Source of the DNA: Prostheceraeus crozeri
Lineage: Eukaryota > Platyhelminthes > Polycladida > Euryleptidae
DNA length: 64,000 nt
Assembly: GCA_907163375.1 (NCBI GenBank)
Contig: CAJQUW010012686.1
Location: 62,001-126,000, forward strand
Direction: 5' to 3'
Below, piece by piece: positions 37,031 through 48,550 of this stretch. The notes below the pieces were generated by a model, which was not told where the DNA came from, made no database searches, and saw nothing but the letters and a program-made list of their open reading frames with translations. The translations under genes and the position numbers were made by a program. Within the stretch, counting starts at the first letter, position 1. Each line of letters opens with the position of its first letter.

Positions 37031-40000
37031 CAGCTCCCCTTTTTAAAGCGGAGCTACGGTGTAAAATAATAGAGTTGAGGATCACCAGAAAAGCGGACTT
37101 TGCGACCTGAACGAGTAGTCTGTGGGAGATCAGAAAAAGTACTGTTGGAATTCGGGTTAAGAATGCTGTCTTTAGTTTGAGAAGGTAGTGGGTTTATGAC
37201 ATCAGGTTGAGATTCGGAGATTTCAGGGAGTTGAGAATCATGAGTTTTGGTTTGAGAGTTCACAGTTCGGTTTGAAGAGTCACAGTTGAGTTCTGAATTT
37301 GGTCGGATTGTAGCACGTTTGGGTCGGTCAATAGATACAGTTTGTTCATTTCCGTTCATCACAATATGAGCTGTTTTTCCGGTAATCTTCTTGAGAAAAT
37401 ATGGACCTTGATAAGGCGCTTCTAGTGGTTTCCTGACTCTATCCACACGAAGCCAAACATGAGTGGCGTTGACTAATTGAGTAGGAGTTTCCACAGAAGG
37501 CGGTAATACAGGGTGGGATCTATCAGAACTGTTTTGTAATTCTTTTTCAATGTGCTGTTTGATTTTGTGTAGGAATTGATCATCTACAGGCAGGGGTTCT
37601 TGAGGAATAGGTGTCATAGCTTGTGTGCCAGTTACAGCATAGAAGGGAGATATTCCGTTGTTTGATGGCAGTAATCGTAAAGCCATGAGAATCGAGGGCA
37701 GATAACTTGTCCAATTAGTTGAAGTTCCACGTAGAGTTTGCTTTATCATTCTATGTCTTCTTTCAATGTATCCGTTTGCTTGAGGATGATATGCCGTTCT
37801 TCTCAATCGTACAAATCCAATCTTGTTACTGAGTCGTTGGAACAATTCAGATTCAAATTGGGATCCTCTGTCGGTAATGATATGCAAAGGTACACCGAAA
37901 CGACTAATCCATGTTTCTAAGAAAGCTGTTGCTATCGTTTCGGTAGTGATGTCAACTAGAGGAGCAGCTTCCAACCACTTTGTTTCTCGGTCAATTATTG
38001 TCAACAAATATCGGAAACTGTGTGGACCACTGGAGGGTAGTGGGCTGACTAAGTCTATATGAAGTGATTCGAATCGAGCTAAGGGCAGAATTTTGTTAGA
38101 GGAGATCGGATATGAGTAGTAACTTTGTTTCTCTGGCATCTTTCACAATGCTTGCAAAATTCTTTTATGGTTCTATCCATTTCAGGCCAGCAATATCTAG
38201 ACTTGATAAGCGAGGAGGTCCTTTTCCAGCTAGGATGGCACAGTTCATGAAATTCTCGGATTATTTCAGTTCGTTGGCTTACATTGCTGATATAAGGTCT
38301 TGGGTATGGACTATACCAACATCACAATAGATCTGTTGACTACCAGTAGGGTATAGGCTTTGAATCGATGCGGATGCTTTTCACGTAGACTTGAGAGATG
38401 GGAATCATTCTGTTGAGCTTCGGCGATCGCAGGTAGGTCAGTAAGGGTGACTGAAATTGCTGAGACTGGGCGGGATAAGGTATCGGCAACCACATTGTCT
38501 GATCCGGCAACATGAATAACGTCATCACATGATTCGAGAATATAAGCAAAATGTCTGTCACGCCGAGAGCAAGAATTCTTTAGAGACTGTTTTGACTTGA
38601 AAGCAGAAACTATCGGTTTGTGATCGGTAAATATCGTTACATTTTGTCCTTCAATGTACTTTTGGAAATGTTGTATTGATCGGTATATAGCTAGCAATTC
38701 GCGATCGAAAGTGGAGTATCTCTGTTCGGTAGCTGTCAATTTAGCGGAGAAAAATGCGATAGGTCTGGATTCGTCTTCTATTGTCTGATGTAATGTACTT
38801 CCTTTTGCAGTCATAGAGGCGTCGGTTGCTACAGTGAATGCATGAGAATTAGGATCTGGATAGGTTAAGGCAAGTGAATCGACAAGTGCTTTCTTGATTG
38901 AATCAAATGCATGTTGATGTTCATTGCTCCAATTCCATGGAGAAGGCTTACCTCGACCTTTAGGTTGAGTTTCAGTTAACAGGTATTGGAGGGGTAGCAC
39001 TATTGTTGAGAAGTTATGTACAAATCTGCGTTAAAAATTGAATAGGCCTAACATACGACGCAAATGGGTATAAGAAACAGGGGTGTCTAACTGCAAAATG
39101 TCATTTATCTTATCAGAGGGAATACGTAGACCATCAGCTGACAATGTGTGACCTAAAACTTGCAATTCAGACTGAGCAAACGAACATTTATCAAGACTCA
39201 CACGAAGATTATTTGTACGCAAAATGGATAAAACTTCCTTAACATGCAAAACATGTTCACTCATACTGTTAGATGCGATTAAAATGTCATCAATATAGCA
39301 TTTAACATATTTCAAATGACTAAATAATCGATCCATCAAACGTTGAAAAGTCTGTGCGGCATTAAGTAGTCCATTTGGCATACGTAAAAATTCATATAGA
39401 CCCCAAGGGACCGTTAGAGCGGTTTTACAAATATCATCATCAGACATAGGAATTTGATAAAATGCTTTCACTAAATCAAGTTTTGTAAAGATACATGCAC
39501 CATAAAGAGAAGAGAGCAACTGCTGTAAATGAGGCACAGGGTATCTGTCGGGGACAGTAGATTTGTTAAGATCACGATAATCACCAACTGGTCGCCACAA
39601 ATCGGGAGAATTCTTCGGTACCATATGTAATGGGCTAGACCAGGCACTTGAGGATTGTCGGATTAAACCTTGTGATTGCATAGTATCGAACACTTGTTTA
39701 GCAGCTGCAAGTTCAGCTGGAGGAAGAGGACGTGGTCGACAGTATACAGGGTGTCCAGTTGTTTGGATGCGATGAACAACACCATGGCTAGGTATGTGAT
39801 TATAATCAATAGGTCCAAAAACACATGAAAATTCGTTGAGAAGATCATTAAGTGCATTGTCTTATTGAATTCGAATATGAATTGAAGAGGACAACACAGC
39901 CAGATCTGCATCAGGAACAGGAGATAATTTGCATGATCATTCATTCGGATCGACAAGGCGTCTATTTCGTGGATCAATAAGGAAAACGTGATCATAGATA

Positions 40001-41188
40001 AAGTCATTACCTAAAATTGGTTCTTCGACATCGGCAACAATAAAGTTCCATTGAAATACTCGTCTCAATAGTGAAAATTCAGCTTGACAAATACCATACA
40101 CGGCGATGCTACTACTATTGGCAGCCTTCAAGGGAAGGGTACACTGAATAGAAGCAAATGGCGCGAATGATTGAGGTAAAATACTCACAGCAGAACCACT
40201 GTCCACAAGTAGAGATAATTGCTTGCGTGGAAAAGGGCGCAGGAATACAATGTCAGTATGGTATAGGAGTGCAGCTAGTTCACTTCCGCTCCGAGGTAGT
40301 GCTGCGTTTACTGGGGCGGAATTCAGTTTAAATGTTCTGGTAGAATCGGGCTAGGAGCACGGCTAGGATGCGTAGATACGGAATGTTCAACAGTAGGCTT
40401 AGAACTCGGCCATTTACACCAAGGCTTGCATGATTTGGCTTTGGGTCCGTAGAAGATGTGTGCTCTGCAGATAACTTGACGTTGATCATGTCGGAAAGGC
40501 GTTAGTCCAAAATGCTTTGCAGCATAGGGTGATTTAGGTCTACCAAGTTCGTGATAATTCGTACTTACTCGGGTTTGAACACTGTTAACCGGAGTCGGAC
40601 GAACACGTAGTGTCAACATTTGATCTGCGAGGTCACCAAGCTGAGAAGCACTCAAATGATTGGATTGCGACATGAGAACGGCAGCAATTTCGGGAGATTG
40701 CGAAGAAATCAAACGATGTTTTAGGAGATCCTCATAGTCGACGAGTTTCAAGGATTCGGCAGTACGACGCATGTCTTTCACATACAAACTAGGCTTACCC
40801 ACAGGGACGCTATCAAGGAGGTGACTGAATAATTCAGGCTTCGATTTTTGAGTTTCTTGTATAATTGCGGATTTGAGATCAGAATAACTGGAACCATTGA
40901 GTACGGCAGTGTCTAATTTACCAACAAGATGAGGAGGTAGGGAAGATAATGCATGGTAGAATTTGGTAGAGGCAACGGTGATTCCACATAATATAAACTG
41001 GGCATCAAGAATGGCGAACCATGCCTGAGCATTGTCCTTGTCAAATTTAGGTGCTTTCACTGTCACTGGGGCTGAACTCACAGATGCCGTTGGTGTTGTA
41101 GTCATTATGATTCGATGCGACGGGAATGTGACTTGCAATATTGTTTGGGCTGAACGTCAAAGGTTGGGTGATCGTCGGGCTCATCAAT

Positions 41189-41636
41189 TGTAGTTAATTT
41201 TTGTTATTATTGTTCAATCTGACTCCAAAGGAAAAGCACAAGTCACCACAATGTAATTCTTCTTTATTTATGTTAACATCAAGTTCGCATCACGTCCGAC
41301 ATCTTTAGACAATCGAGATTAGGTGGTTAGTTATTTAACTAAGACGCGCGCAGCATGGCCGCCGACGTTCTAGACAAACTCAGATAATAAAACGTTTTTA
41401 AACAAGAATACATGGGCACGCTGAGGAAGATAACTATGACATGAATAGTTTAACGATGAGGTGATAATTTAACTACTATTACAATTATAGGCCTACATAT
41501 AAAAGATGATACTTAATAACAGAAAGAAGTAGCTAACACAAAAGTGGCACTATTATCAAGAGATAGAGATAAAAAGTTTGTTAGATTGACAGTAATACAC
41601 TTTTCGTAAAATGAAGTTAAAGTTGAATATCCTACA
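41189..41636 (-). repeat. 5' LTR of the gypsy element
   Basis: A 448-bp partner of the repeat at 36580-37030, at about 98-99% identity by eye. The primer-binding site inside it (starting TGATGAGCCCGACG on the minus strand) does not match a tRNA end that I recognise. Confidence 0.9.
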
Positions 41637-41640
41637 ACCC

Positions 41641-42890
41641 ATTGCGCAGATAGATAAATAGCATTCTTTTCGAAGGTGTTATTTTCCATAGATATTTGTA
41701 AACATGCAATAAAACAACGTAGTACTGGTTAGATTTACAATAAGATATAAATGCACCACTCTTCAATTTGATAGATTCATGAAGTGGACAACGTTAATTC
41801 TTGCTAATTGCGGTACTGTACAGACTGAGTACCGCAGTATGAGCACTGTAGTGTGTTGCTAAAGTTCATTATGTAGCTATCACTCAGAAATTAGCAAAAA
41901 TTAGCATTGATTGATTTCCTTCTTCCACAATAAGCAAAGCAAAGCAAAGCAATAAGCAAAGAATAAGCAAAGCCATGTATAAGAACAGCGTTGTTTGTGA
42001 ATTCCAGACGGAAATTATTTACGCTTGTGTATAAAACAGAATCACATGTTTATCTAAGTCTTTATTTATCTTGATAATAGGTTACATAACTCCTACTCTG
42101 AGAATTGGTCGTTATACCTATTCTTTCAATAGACTGACCCCTAGCTTTTACATATCTTCAGATTACAATTATATTCAGAGCACAACATAACAATATTTAT
42201 GTTGACTTAATTTGTTTCAGAAATCGTCAGTCTTTGCATTTTTTGGTAGCATTTTTCGGAATCATTCCCATATTCATCCTTTTGTAATATACGAACACTC
42301 TTTTTACGACATTTTTATGCGATTCATTTAGAGGCAATTTTGATGAACACAATAAACACCGCAATTGATTGTATTTTAGTATTATTTTGAATGTTTGTAC
42401 AAGTTTTGTATCTCAAATTGGTCGATTTTTCTTCTCATGTTTCAGTAAGATGCATCTGTAAAAGCCTATGCCATTATGTTGCATACCATTTTGTAGATGA
42501 ACAAAGAGTCTATATGCTCTCATTAGTATGATGCGTTTGTATTAAAAATAAATTGTTATTCAATTCCATGATGCTTTGATTTTTTATTCGATTATATGAT
42601 GGAAACCTTTTCTCAATTTAAATGTGCCATGTATCAGGATTAACTCCCTTAAAGTATGTGAAGTATTAAATGGTATATGGCATAGGCCTGCTATCAATAA
42701 TAATTATAAGTAAAGTTGTAATGGGAAATAAAATTTTCGGCCATAATCATATTATAACATCTTTAAATACTACTGAAATTTTAATTTGTAAGCAGTGCTG
42801 ATTTTTGCTCTATATCTGATTTTACTATGTGCCAATCCATCTAGGATTTGCACCTATTTGGCACCCGTTTGTTATTCTGGAGTGTCACCA
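41641..42890. other. no gene seen
   Basis: AT-rich. Contains a simple AAGCAAAGCAAAGCAATAAGC repeat patch at about 41932-41975 and the ACTGTACAGACTGAGTACCG near-palindromic area at 41815-41850. Confidence 0.4.
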
Positions 42891-42916
42891 GGCTTTTGGC
42901 ACGTAAGTGCGACCTA

Positions 42917-42949
42917 AATTCGCACGCAGAGGATTACAGTGTACATGTA
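42917..42949. repeat. inverse copy of the 25.1 kb repeat
   Basis: AGGATTACAGTGTACATGTA is the exact complement of 25097-25116. AATTCGCAC, just left of it, also matches. Confidence 0.5.
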
Positions 42950-43126
42950 TATTTTGTTGGGAGAGGGCTTTTTGGGATTGGGATGAATTTTTGGTAGCAC
43001 AATCTCAACCCAATCCCAATTGGAATTCCAATCCCAACGGCAAGCCTGCTAATTACACGACGCAATATTGAGAGCTGTTCGTTAAAATAATGTTCATTTG
43101 TCCAGATGATTGTCTCCATTGAACAT

Positions 43127-44087
43127 TCATTCGCAAGTTTCTTCATGACGCACGTAGTACGCTGTATCAGTCATAGCTTCGCTTACCAATCCAGAAAGAA
43201 TCAATTTAGTTCCACTGTGAAGTCCAGCTTTGAAAGCAGTTGGTAGGTTTGCAGTTGATGCCGTCCACACGTATGATGGCTTAGGCTTATTTGAATAATC
43301 CCAGTTGCAGGTTCCTTAGGAAACAGACACCATAACCAAACCTGCATCTTCAGCACAAGGAATTGCGTCATGGTGTGTTCCAATATAGAAGCGTCTGACC
43401 ATGGAATTAATACCAGAACCAGGCATAGTGAATTTTTTGACTGTGATCATGAAATTCTGCAACGCTGATTTGCTCCATGGGTACGCACTTATCAAACGAT
43501 CCTTTGAAAACCAGGCTGTTTCACTGGTAAGAGGCTTGTTTCTCTCAAGACTGAAGTTCAATTTCACCTTGGATCTGTTCAATTCGTCATAGATTTCAAA
43601 ACTGACAAATGATAGTGGAATTTTATTTCCGAATGCTAATAGAGGACTGCAAAAATTGGTTGAAGACGAAACAATATCTGATTGCGATATTTGGAATTTA
43701 GAATTTTCATTTTGATTCATCAGGAACAATTGTTCCTTAAGTATTGGAACTTAAGTATGGGTCAGTTCCACTTGATGCAGTGGTCAGTAAAATTGGTTCC
43801 AACTCACCAGCTATTAATCGACGATATAATGGACATATTGGTGCTGATCCAATCTCCGTGCAAACATGAAACAGAACACATGTTCCATTTGCAAGGACCA
43901 GGAGAGCCGCAGGATTGAACCGACTCGCCATCGCGATACAAAACCATTTACTTTGTTGTAAAATGTTTGGATGAATCACTTTCTGTGCAAAACATCCAGT
44001 GATACCGGTGGAACCTGATTCATAGTCATGGTCAAATGTCAGCACAGCATCGAACGATGGGAGGAAAACCAAAAAGAACAAGTGCAT
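43127..44087 (-). pseudogene. secreted PAN-like protein gene with lesions
   Basis: From ATG at 44087 (minus), a signal peptide (MHLFFLVFLPSFDAVLTF) is followed by a PAN/apple-like module (TGCFAQKV, SKWFCIAMASRF, LANGTCVLFHVC). A second extracellular module contains AWFSKDRLISAYPWSKSALQ, VRRFYIGTHHDA and CAEDAGLVMVS, then GTCNW and a stop after HEETCE at 43127. Similar PAN-plus-WFSxxRL..PW proteins are frequent in marine invertebrates; function is unknown, presumably extracellular recognition. Two lesions are visible: a frame change around 43735-43755, beside a short direct duplication of ATACTTAAG, and an in-frame TAA at 43318-43320. It is therefore probably a pseudogene, unless an unrecognised intron removes them. 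It ends 79 bp from the hAT-like terminus at 43048. Confidence 0.5.
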
Positions 44088-44570
44088 GTAAGCCAATATA
44101 TTCAGCGTCTTAAGGCAAGTGAACTGTCTCTTGCTGAACGTATTTTTATAGGATTTTTGAAGTCGAAAGTTTCCTAGCAACAGTAAAATTTGTCTTCATT
44201 TCATTACATTAGTTGGTAGTGGATGATGTGGTGGAATTGGTAATTAGCATGCTCAGTTACAAAGCTTGTTTCTATCTGCAGATTAAATCATTAAAACTTG
44301 GCTGCATCAATCTAGAAATGAAATTCAGCATTAGAATGTCCATTAGAATCCTCATAAAAACCCGAGTTCACTGAGGGGATAAAAACTATGAACACAAAGC
44401 AACAATCAAATTAAAAATCCAAATCAGGAGAAGCAAAGATGGCTTTATCATTAAGACTATCCCGGAAAGATCCTGCTTCCATGTGTTCTGTGAGAGTGCT
44501 TTGCGCATGTACTCGTAGGTATATAATCAAACCTCAAAGACATGAGCTTTTTCATGTCTCTCTGAGACCT

Positions 44571-44715
44571 ACACTGTAAATCATAAGGCTAAAATTTACC
44601 TGCGAAAACTGACCCTAAAAATGTCACTGATAAAAGGCTAAAGAAGGTAATAATATCAGCGAAAATATCGCAGATGTATTATAGCGTATTTTCGCAGGTT
44701 TTATCACCTCGCTCA
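44571..44715. mobile_element. MITE-like repeat (ACACTGTAAATC family)
   Basis: Starts ACACTGTAAATCATAAGGCT and carries several GCGAAAAT/ATTTTCGC motifs and ATAAAAGGCTAAA. The same words occur in 52690-52876 in inverse orientation. Its right boundary is uncertain. Confidence 0.5.
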
Positions 44716-45154
44716 TGTTTCTTCGCGATTCAGATTTAAGTTATATCTAATCTTACTGTCCAAATTTATCAGTACTATGTATTACTTAATTTCGTACTCA
44801 CGCCAAAAATTGTATTTACCCGCTAGATACTGCTAAATCAAATATACATGTTGTTGTAAATGAACTTTGTTGCTGAAGTAAGATGCAAGATCTGCAGCAA
44901 TTGTCCCATGTAATTAGTTGAATAGAACATAAATTGGAATGCGTAAATCTTTATTGACGACGAATGCTAAAAGCTACACCATTTCTTGAGGTCATACATG
45001 GGGCCAGACGGCCTACTGGAAAATTGAGCAAGTCCATCATTCCATCGTGGCAGGAGTAACATGTCCTCGTCAGTATGTAAAGCTATTTGCGTTGAGAATG
45101 GAAGAAACACACAAAATGAAGCTGCTACACTCGCCATACGTTACATCATCAAAA

Positions 45155-45765
45155 CTTGATAACAAAATAAGCTTAGAAAGAAACGTCTTCAAAATTGCAC
45201 ACTCTATACGTGATATTGTAAGTTGAATTTTTCAATAAATGGTTACAAAACATAATTATCAAAATATTCTTGGAAAAAATCTAGACTTTAAAATTGTACA
45301 CTCTATATGACATCAACATTGAATTTCTTAAAAAGTGGATACAAAACTTAATAACAAAAAAGCTTAGAAAAGAATCCAAACTTCAAAATTGTGCACGCTA
45401 AACATGATATCGACGTGGAATTTCTTAAAAAGTGGTCACAAAACTTAATAACAAAATAAGCTTACTAATGATGTAGAACTCAAAATTGTACACTGAACAA
45501 GATATTATATGTAGAATTTCTTAAAAATAACTTAAGAAAAGAATTTCTTACAGCAGAATAATATTGAAAAAATCTAAATTTTTTAAATTGTATTCTTTGC
45601 ACGACATTGACATTTGACATCTCTAAAAACAGTGGTTGCAAAACTTATTAACAAAATAAGTTTAGAAAGAATAATCAAAACTATAAATTTGTACATTGCA
45701 TTGTACGTTGAATGTCTTAAAAAGCAATTACAAAAGGTTGGTAGTTTAATAACGCAATAACAGCA
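45155..45765. repeat. tandem array, about 105-110 bp unit, six diverged copies
   Basis: The core order TCAAAATTGTACACTCTA, GACATYRACATTGAATTTCT, TAAAAAGTGG, ACAAAACTTAATAACAAAA, AGCTTAGAAA repeats about six times with drift and one shortened unit. It begins about 50 bp beyond the stop codon side of the minus-strand exon at 45815. Confidence 0.75.
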
Positions 45766-45814
45766 TACAATATGAATCTAAAAATTTGAGGAGACAAAGT
45801 GAGGGGTCGTACAT

Positions 45815-46062
45815 TTACATAAAAGATTTTACCAAATTCTTAATGTTTGGTGATTTGAACGACCGTCTCAAGCCAACCAGTCCTTCCAAGCATTCCAGAA
45901 CACTCTCTTGTTCGGCCGAATAATTTAGATTGAAACATTGGTACGAACCAACAAGCACTGAGACAGTTTCTGTGAAATTGGCCGCAGATATCTTAACCCC
46001 ATTGAGGAAGACATTGAGCTCCGGACTTGTCGGGATTCCACCAATGAATGTCGATTCCTGAA
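45815..46062 (-). CDS. terminal exon of an unassigned gene
   Basis: On the minus strand a clean acceptor (TGTCATTTTCAG) opens an exon in phase 0: ESTFIGGIPTSPELNVFLNG, then VKISAANFTETVSVL, CFNLNYSAEQESVLECLEGL and a final LVKSFM before the stop. About 80 codons. It is paralogous to the exon at 35741-35971 (same acceptor phase and layout). Resemblance to the C-terminal region of SAMD3-like proteins is inferred. The exon at 47488-47688 may belong to the same gene, with a hAT remnant in the intron. Another candidate exon at 47339-47417 does not match in phase, so the full model is not settled. Confidence 0.55.
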
Positions 46063-46244
46063 AATGACACATGTATGTAGGCATAATAAAAGCATATATG
46101 CATGTATATATAGAAAAATTTGAATAAATGTATAAAGATGTATTTTTATAATAATAACTGAGGTTTATCACGGGATTTGTGTCTATGTACGGGATTTAAC
46201 TGTCGGGGCTCCAGGATTCATTTTCAATAGCCACATTTTCAACA

Positions 46245-46416
46245 GCCACACTGCGAGCTTTTCCGAGCAAAGCGTTTTGGAGCTTTTATGAAGTCATCAT
46301 TGTAGCTGTTGTAGGTGGCCACACTGCGAGCAAAGCAAACCAGAGCGATTATAGCTTGCGGACATACGTTTGCTCGAGACGCTCGCGTTTGCCTTGCTTT
46401 CAGTGTGGCTGAGGCC
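46245..46416. repeat. palindromic repeat (GCCACACTGCGAGC)
   Basis: GGCCACACTGCGAGCAAAGC at 46317 is answered by GCTTTCAGTGTGGCTGAGGC ending 46416. A further direct copy, GCCACACTGCGAGCTTTTCC, lies at 46245. The layout is MITE-like. No coding. Confidence 0.6.
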
Positions 46417-47120
46417 AAAAGGTGTCACGGCTACGGTCGGTTACGGCTAAAGCGTTTACCATCTACGGTTCATCACGGTTGCGTTATTGCGATTCGCAAT
46501 CACCTCATCAGTTACTATAGTATACTATAATTTGATTCGAGAGACAAATTAATAAAATATTTATTGTATATTGTGTTATCATACTGATCATCTCATCGTA
46601 AAGCGTATGAGAATCTCTCATTGTCATTCCTTATCAATAGGCTTATCACTTCTTTGTTACACAATGTAGACCATATCATAGCAGTAACAAAGTGTATAGC
46701 AAACTGCAAACTGCATGCAATATAAATGTATCGTAATCATCGTATGAGCCGTAGTATCGTAGTATCTTATATCGCGATTAATATGAGCCGTCTCCAGAAT
46801 GTATGAAAGGCCTGTAAGAAAAAGATAGCTTAATCGAATACCATAGGGCAATAGAGTATGATCCCATTATGATTAGTAGCCTATTTCTTGCCTTCAGCTG
46901 TATGTGTGGATGATAAGCTCCATACTATGTTACTCAATTGATCTGATGCTATGTTTGAATAGTTTTGATTTTGGGCAAGCCTCATAACATGCCCAGGCTT
47001 ACTTGCTGCCGTCAGTGAGTGTTGCTCCCCTCAGTGGGAGTTGACGATTAGCAATACTATGAGAAGATTCCGGAACTTCAGGATTACTCATTTTGTAATC
47101 ACTACTGTACGTGAATCACT

Positions 47121-47315
47121 ATGAAATTTGCTCCCCTTACTGCCGCTGATGTTGAACGATCATTTTCGCACTTGAATCATATTCATAGTGACACACGTCA
47201 GTCTTTATCTTTTGAAAATCTGTCAAACCTTCTCATTATCTCTGATGAGCTACACAATAAATGTGACAAAAATATTTTAAATTCTAAAATTATACATTCA
47301 ATTGACAGTTGTTGA
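47121..47315 (+). pseudogene. hAT transposase C-terminal dimerisation remnant
   Basis: Reads PLTAADVERSFSHLNHIHSD, then TRQSLSFENLSNLLIISDE. The pattern xxDVERSFSxxxxIxSDxRxxLxxENLxxLL is the hAT C-terminal dimerisation segment. The catalytic and BED-finger parts are absent, and no matching TIR was found close by. It lies between the minus-strand exons at 45.8 and 47.3 kb, hence probably in an intron. Confidence 0.75.
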
Positions 47316-47338
47316 TCAAATCCTTAAAGTACACTTAC

Positions 47339-47417
47339 TTGCCCAATGCTAAAAATGCACTTGGATTAATATGCAGCTTCACGATCAGTGACAAAAACCC
47401 TTTCAAAGCCTTCGAAT
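47339..47417 (-). CDS. possible internal exon
   Basis: Bounded by an acceptor (CACTAATTTCAG) and a donor (GGGCAA then GTAAGT) on the minus strand. One frame is open throughout (SKALKGFLSLIVKLHINPSA, then FLALG), needing phase 1 in and phase 2 out. This does not match the phase-0 ends of the neighbouring exons, so it could belong to another splice form or be decayed. Confidence 0.35.
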
Positions 47418-47487
47418 CTGAAATTAGTGGATAAAATGAGGATATTTGAATAAATGTGCATGTGCATGTAAATGTGTGTAAACTTAC

Positions 47488-47688
47488 CAGACCAGCATCC
47501 TTACAAGACATTATTTTAATTTGTCTGTACGCCTTGAAATTGCCAATGCTGCCTTCCAGACTTTCTCCCAACCGTACAAGAATGCTTTCCATACGATAGG
47601 ACCATGTGTCTGCATAAAGAGGTATTTGATAAAGAGACTTCTTCATTTTTGCGTATGTTTTAACCATGCTCGTAGCGTCGCAGAGTAG
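47488..47688 (-). CDS. internal exon of an unassigned gene
   Basis: Acceptor CATTTCATTTCAG and donor CTG then GTAAGT bound 201 bp (67 codons, phase 0 to phase 0): LLCDATSMVKTYAKMKKSLY, then QIPLYADTWSYRMESILVRL and ending MSCKDAGL. It has good splice signals and a single open frame. No domain is recognised. It probably belongs with the terminal exon at 45815-46062, whose phase (0) it matches. Confidence 0.5.
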
Positions 47689-48486
47689 CTGAAATGAAAT
47701 AGATTGGATTGATAAGACTCTTTGGATGTATAAGTGCGAATTCTTAAAGTATTTAAGTTAATTTCCGAATGGCTGATTTTGTAAAGATGGCAAAAATGAA
47801 TAAATTACAATCTATTGAATTTAAATCAAACGTTTAAAAAGCGTTGTTGATCAACGGCGATTTAATTATACAATATAGGGCCATACAAAATAACATGTAC
47901 CGTAATATGGGGTGACTTGGGACAAAACTAAATAAGCCACTTCAAACTGATTTTTTGAAGACATTCTTTCGCTTACAATAATTTACGAAAATGCATCAGA
48001 AAGCTTGCTGGATTCCTTGCCACAAAATAATAGTTTAGAAACTTTTGCTTAATTTCATACTTCTAAAAATTGCAGTTTCATAACATGCAGAAAAATCTCT
48101 GTTGAAAAAATTTTTAAACTTTTGTCTGGTACTATAGTAAGTTAGCAAAGTCATCTCTAATTCTTCATAGAATTGTGTCAGTATAAGCATGATAGTCTTG
48201 GAACTCATTTTTCATGGCTCTATGAAAGCTTTTTCCCTCTCAAAACTTCATTTTACGGCGATGCTCCGATCCTGAGTGTCCCAAGTCACCCCAAACCGTT
48301 CAACTATTTATTAAACTTCGTAACATTTGTCAGGAATTGTGTGTCACATCGACTCAAAACTGATAAAAGGAATTCTTCTATAGCTGAATTATTCTTGACA
48401 AAGTGATTCAAATGACTATTTCAAATTACATTAATAGGAATAATAGGCCTACTGTACTAAACGGACGCGGAACAAAATGCATGAAT

Positions 48487-48550
48487 TTCCCGGGATTCGA
48501 ACCTTGCACGTTGTGGTTATAGCCAGCCTTCATCCACTATGCTGGCTTCT
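48487..48550 (-). repeat. tRNA-like segment inside the mariner-type element
   Basis: Minus strand: AGCATAGTGGATGAAGGCTG (box-A-like) followed by GCAAGGTTCGAATCCCGGG (box B). There is no closing acceptor stem, so it is a SINE head or tRNA relic rather than a gene. Confidence 0.45.

Larger units (their letters stand above)
36580..41636 (-). mobile_element. CsRn1-like Ty3/gypsy LTR element
   Basis: A fossil copy, structurally almost whole but broken, with roughly four breaks. The two LTRs (36580-37030 and 41189-41636, about 450 bp, TGTAG..CTACA) differ at only about six positions plus one short gap, so the insertion is recent on a genomic scale. The 4-bp target duplication is ACCC. Parts, in minus-strand order: gag (about 41.1-40.3 kb) with a CHCC-type Cys-His box of the kind reported for CsRn1 elements; aspartic protease with DSGSAVS (about 40.2 kb); reverse transcriptase and RNase H (39.7-38.3 kb; YIDD box, TDHKP); integrase (38.1-37.05 kb; DRGSQFES and YHPQANG). 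A purine-rich tract, AAAAAGGGGAGCTG, precedes the 3' LTR. Confidence 0.9.
24399..43048. mobile_element. candidate 18.6 kb hAT-like element
   Basis: Seen: left end CAGGCTTGCCGTTGGGAT (24399) and right end ATCCCAACGGCAAGCCTG (43048), perfect complements over 18 bp, both followed inward by repeats of CCCAATC/TTGGGA words. The flanking 8-mers ATAATAAC and CTAATTAC agree at 6 of 8 positions, the same level as the accepted hAT copy at 32651. Removing nested hAT elements and the LTR element leaves about 9.6 kb. Inside are a THAP-like remnant (26.5 kb) and a terminal exon (35.7 kb). No hAT transposase was recognised between the ends. The alternative is two unrelated decayed copies of one family. Confidence 0.4.

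Noticed and set aside
37738-38330. Plus-strand open frames
   Set aside because: Shadows of the integrase region of the minus-strand LTR element.
47339-47688. Treating 47335-47667 as one 110-codon exon
   Set aside because: A strong donor and acceptor lie inside it; the middle reads as low-complexity intron sequence (TFTCTCTF-like).
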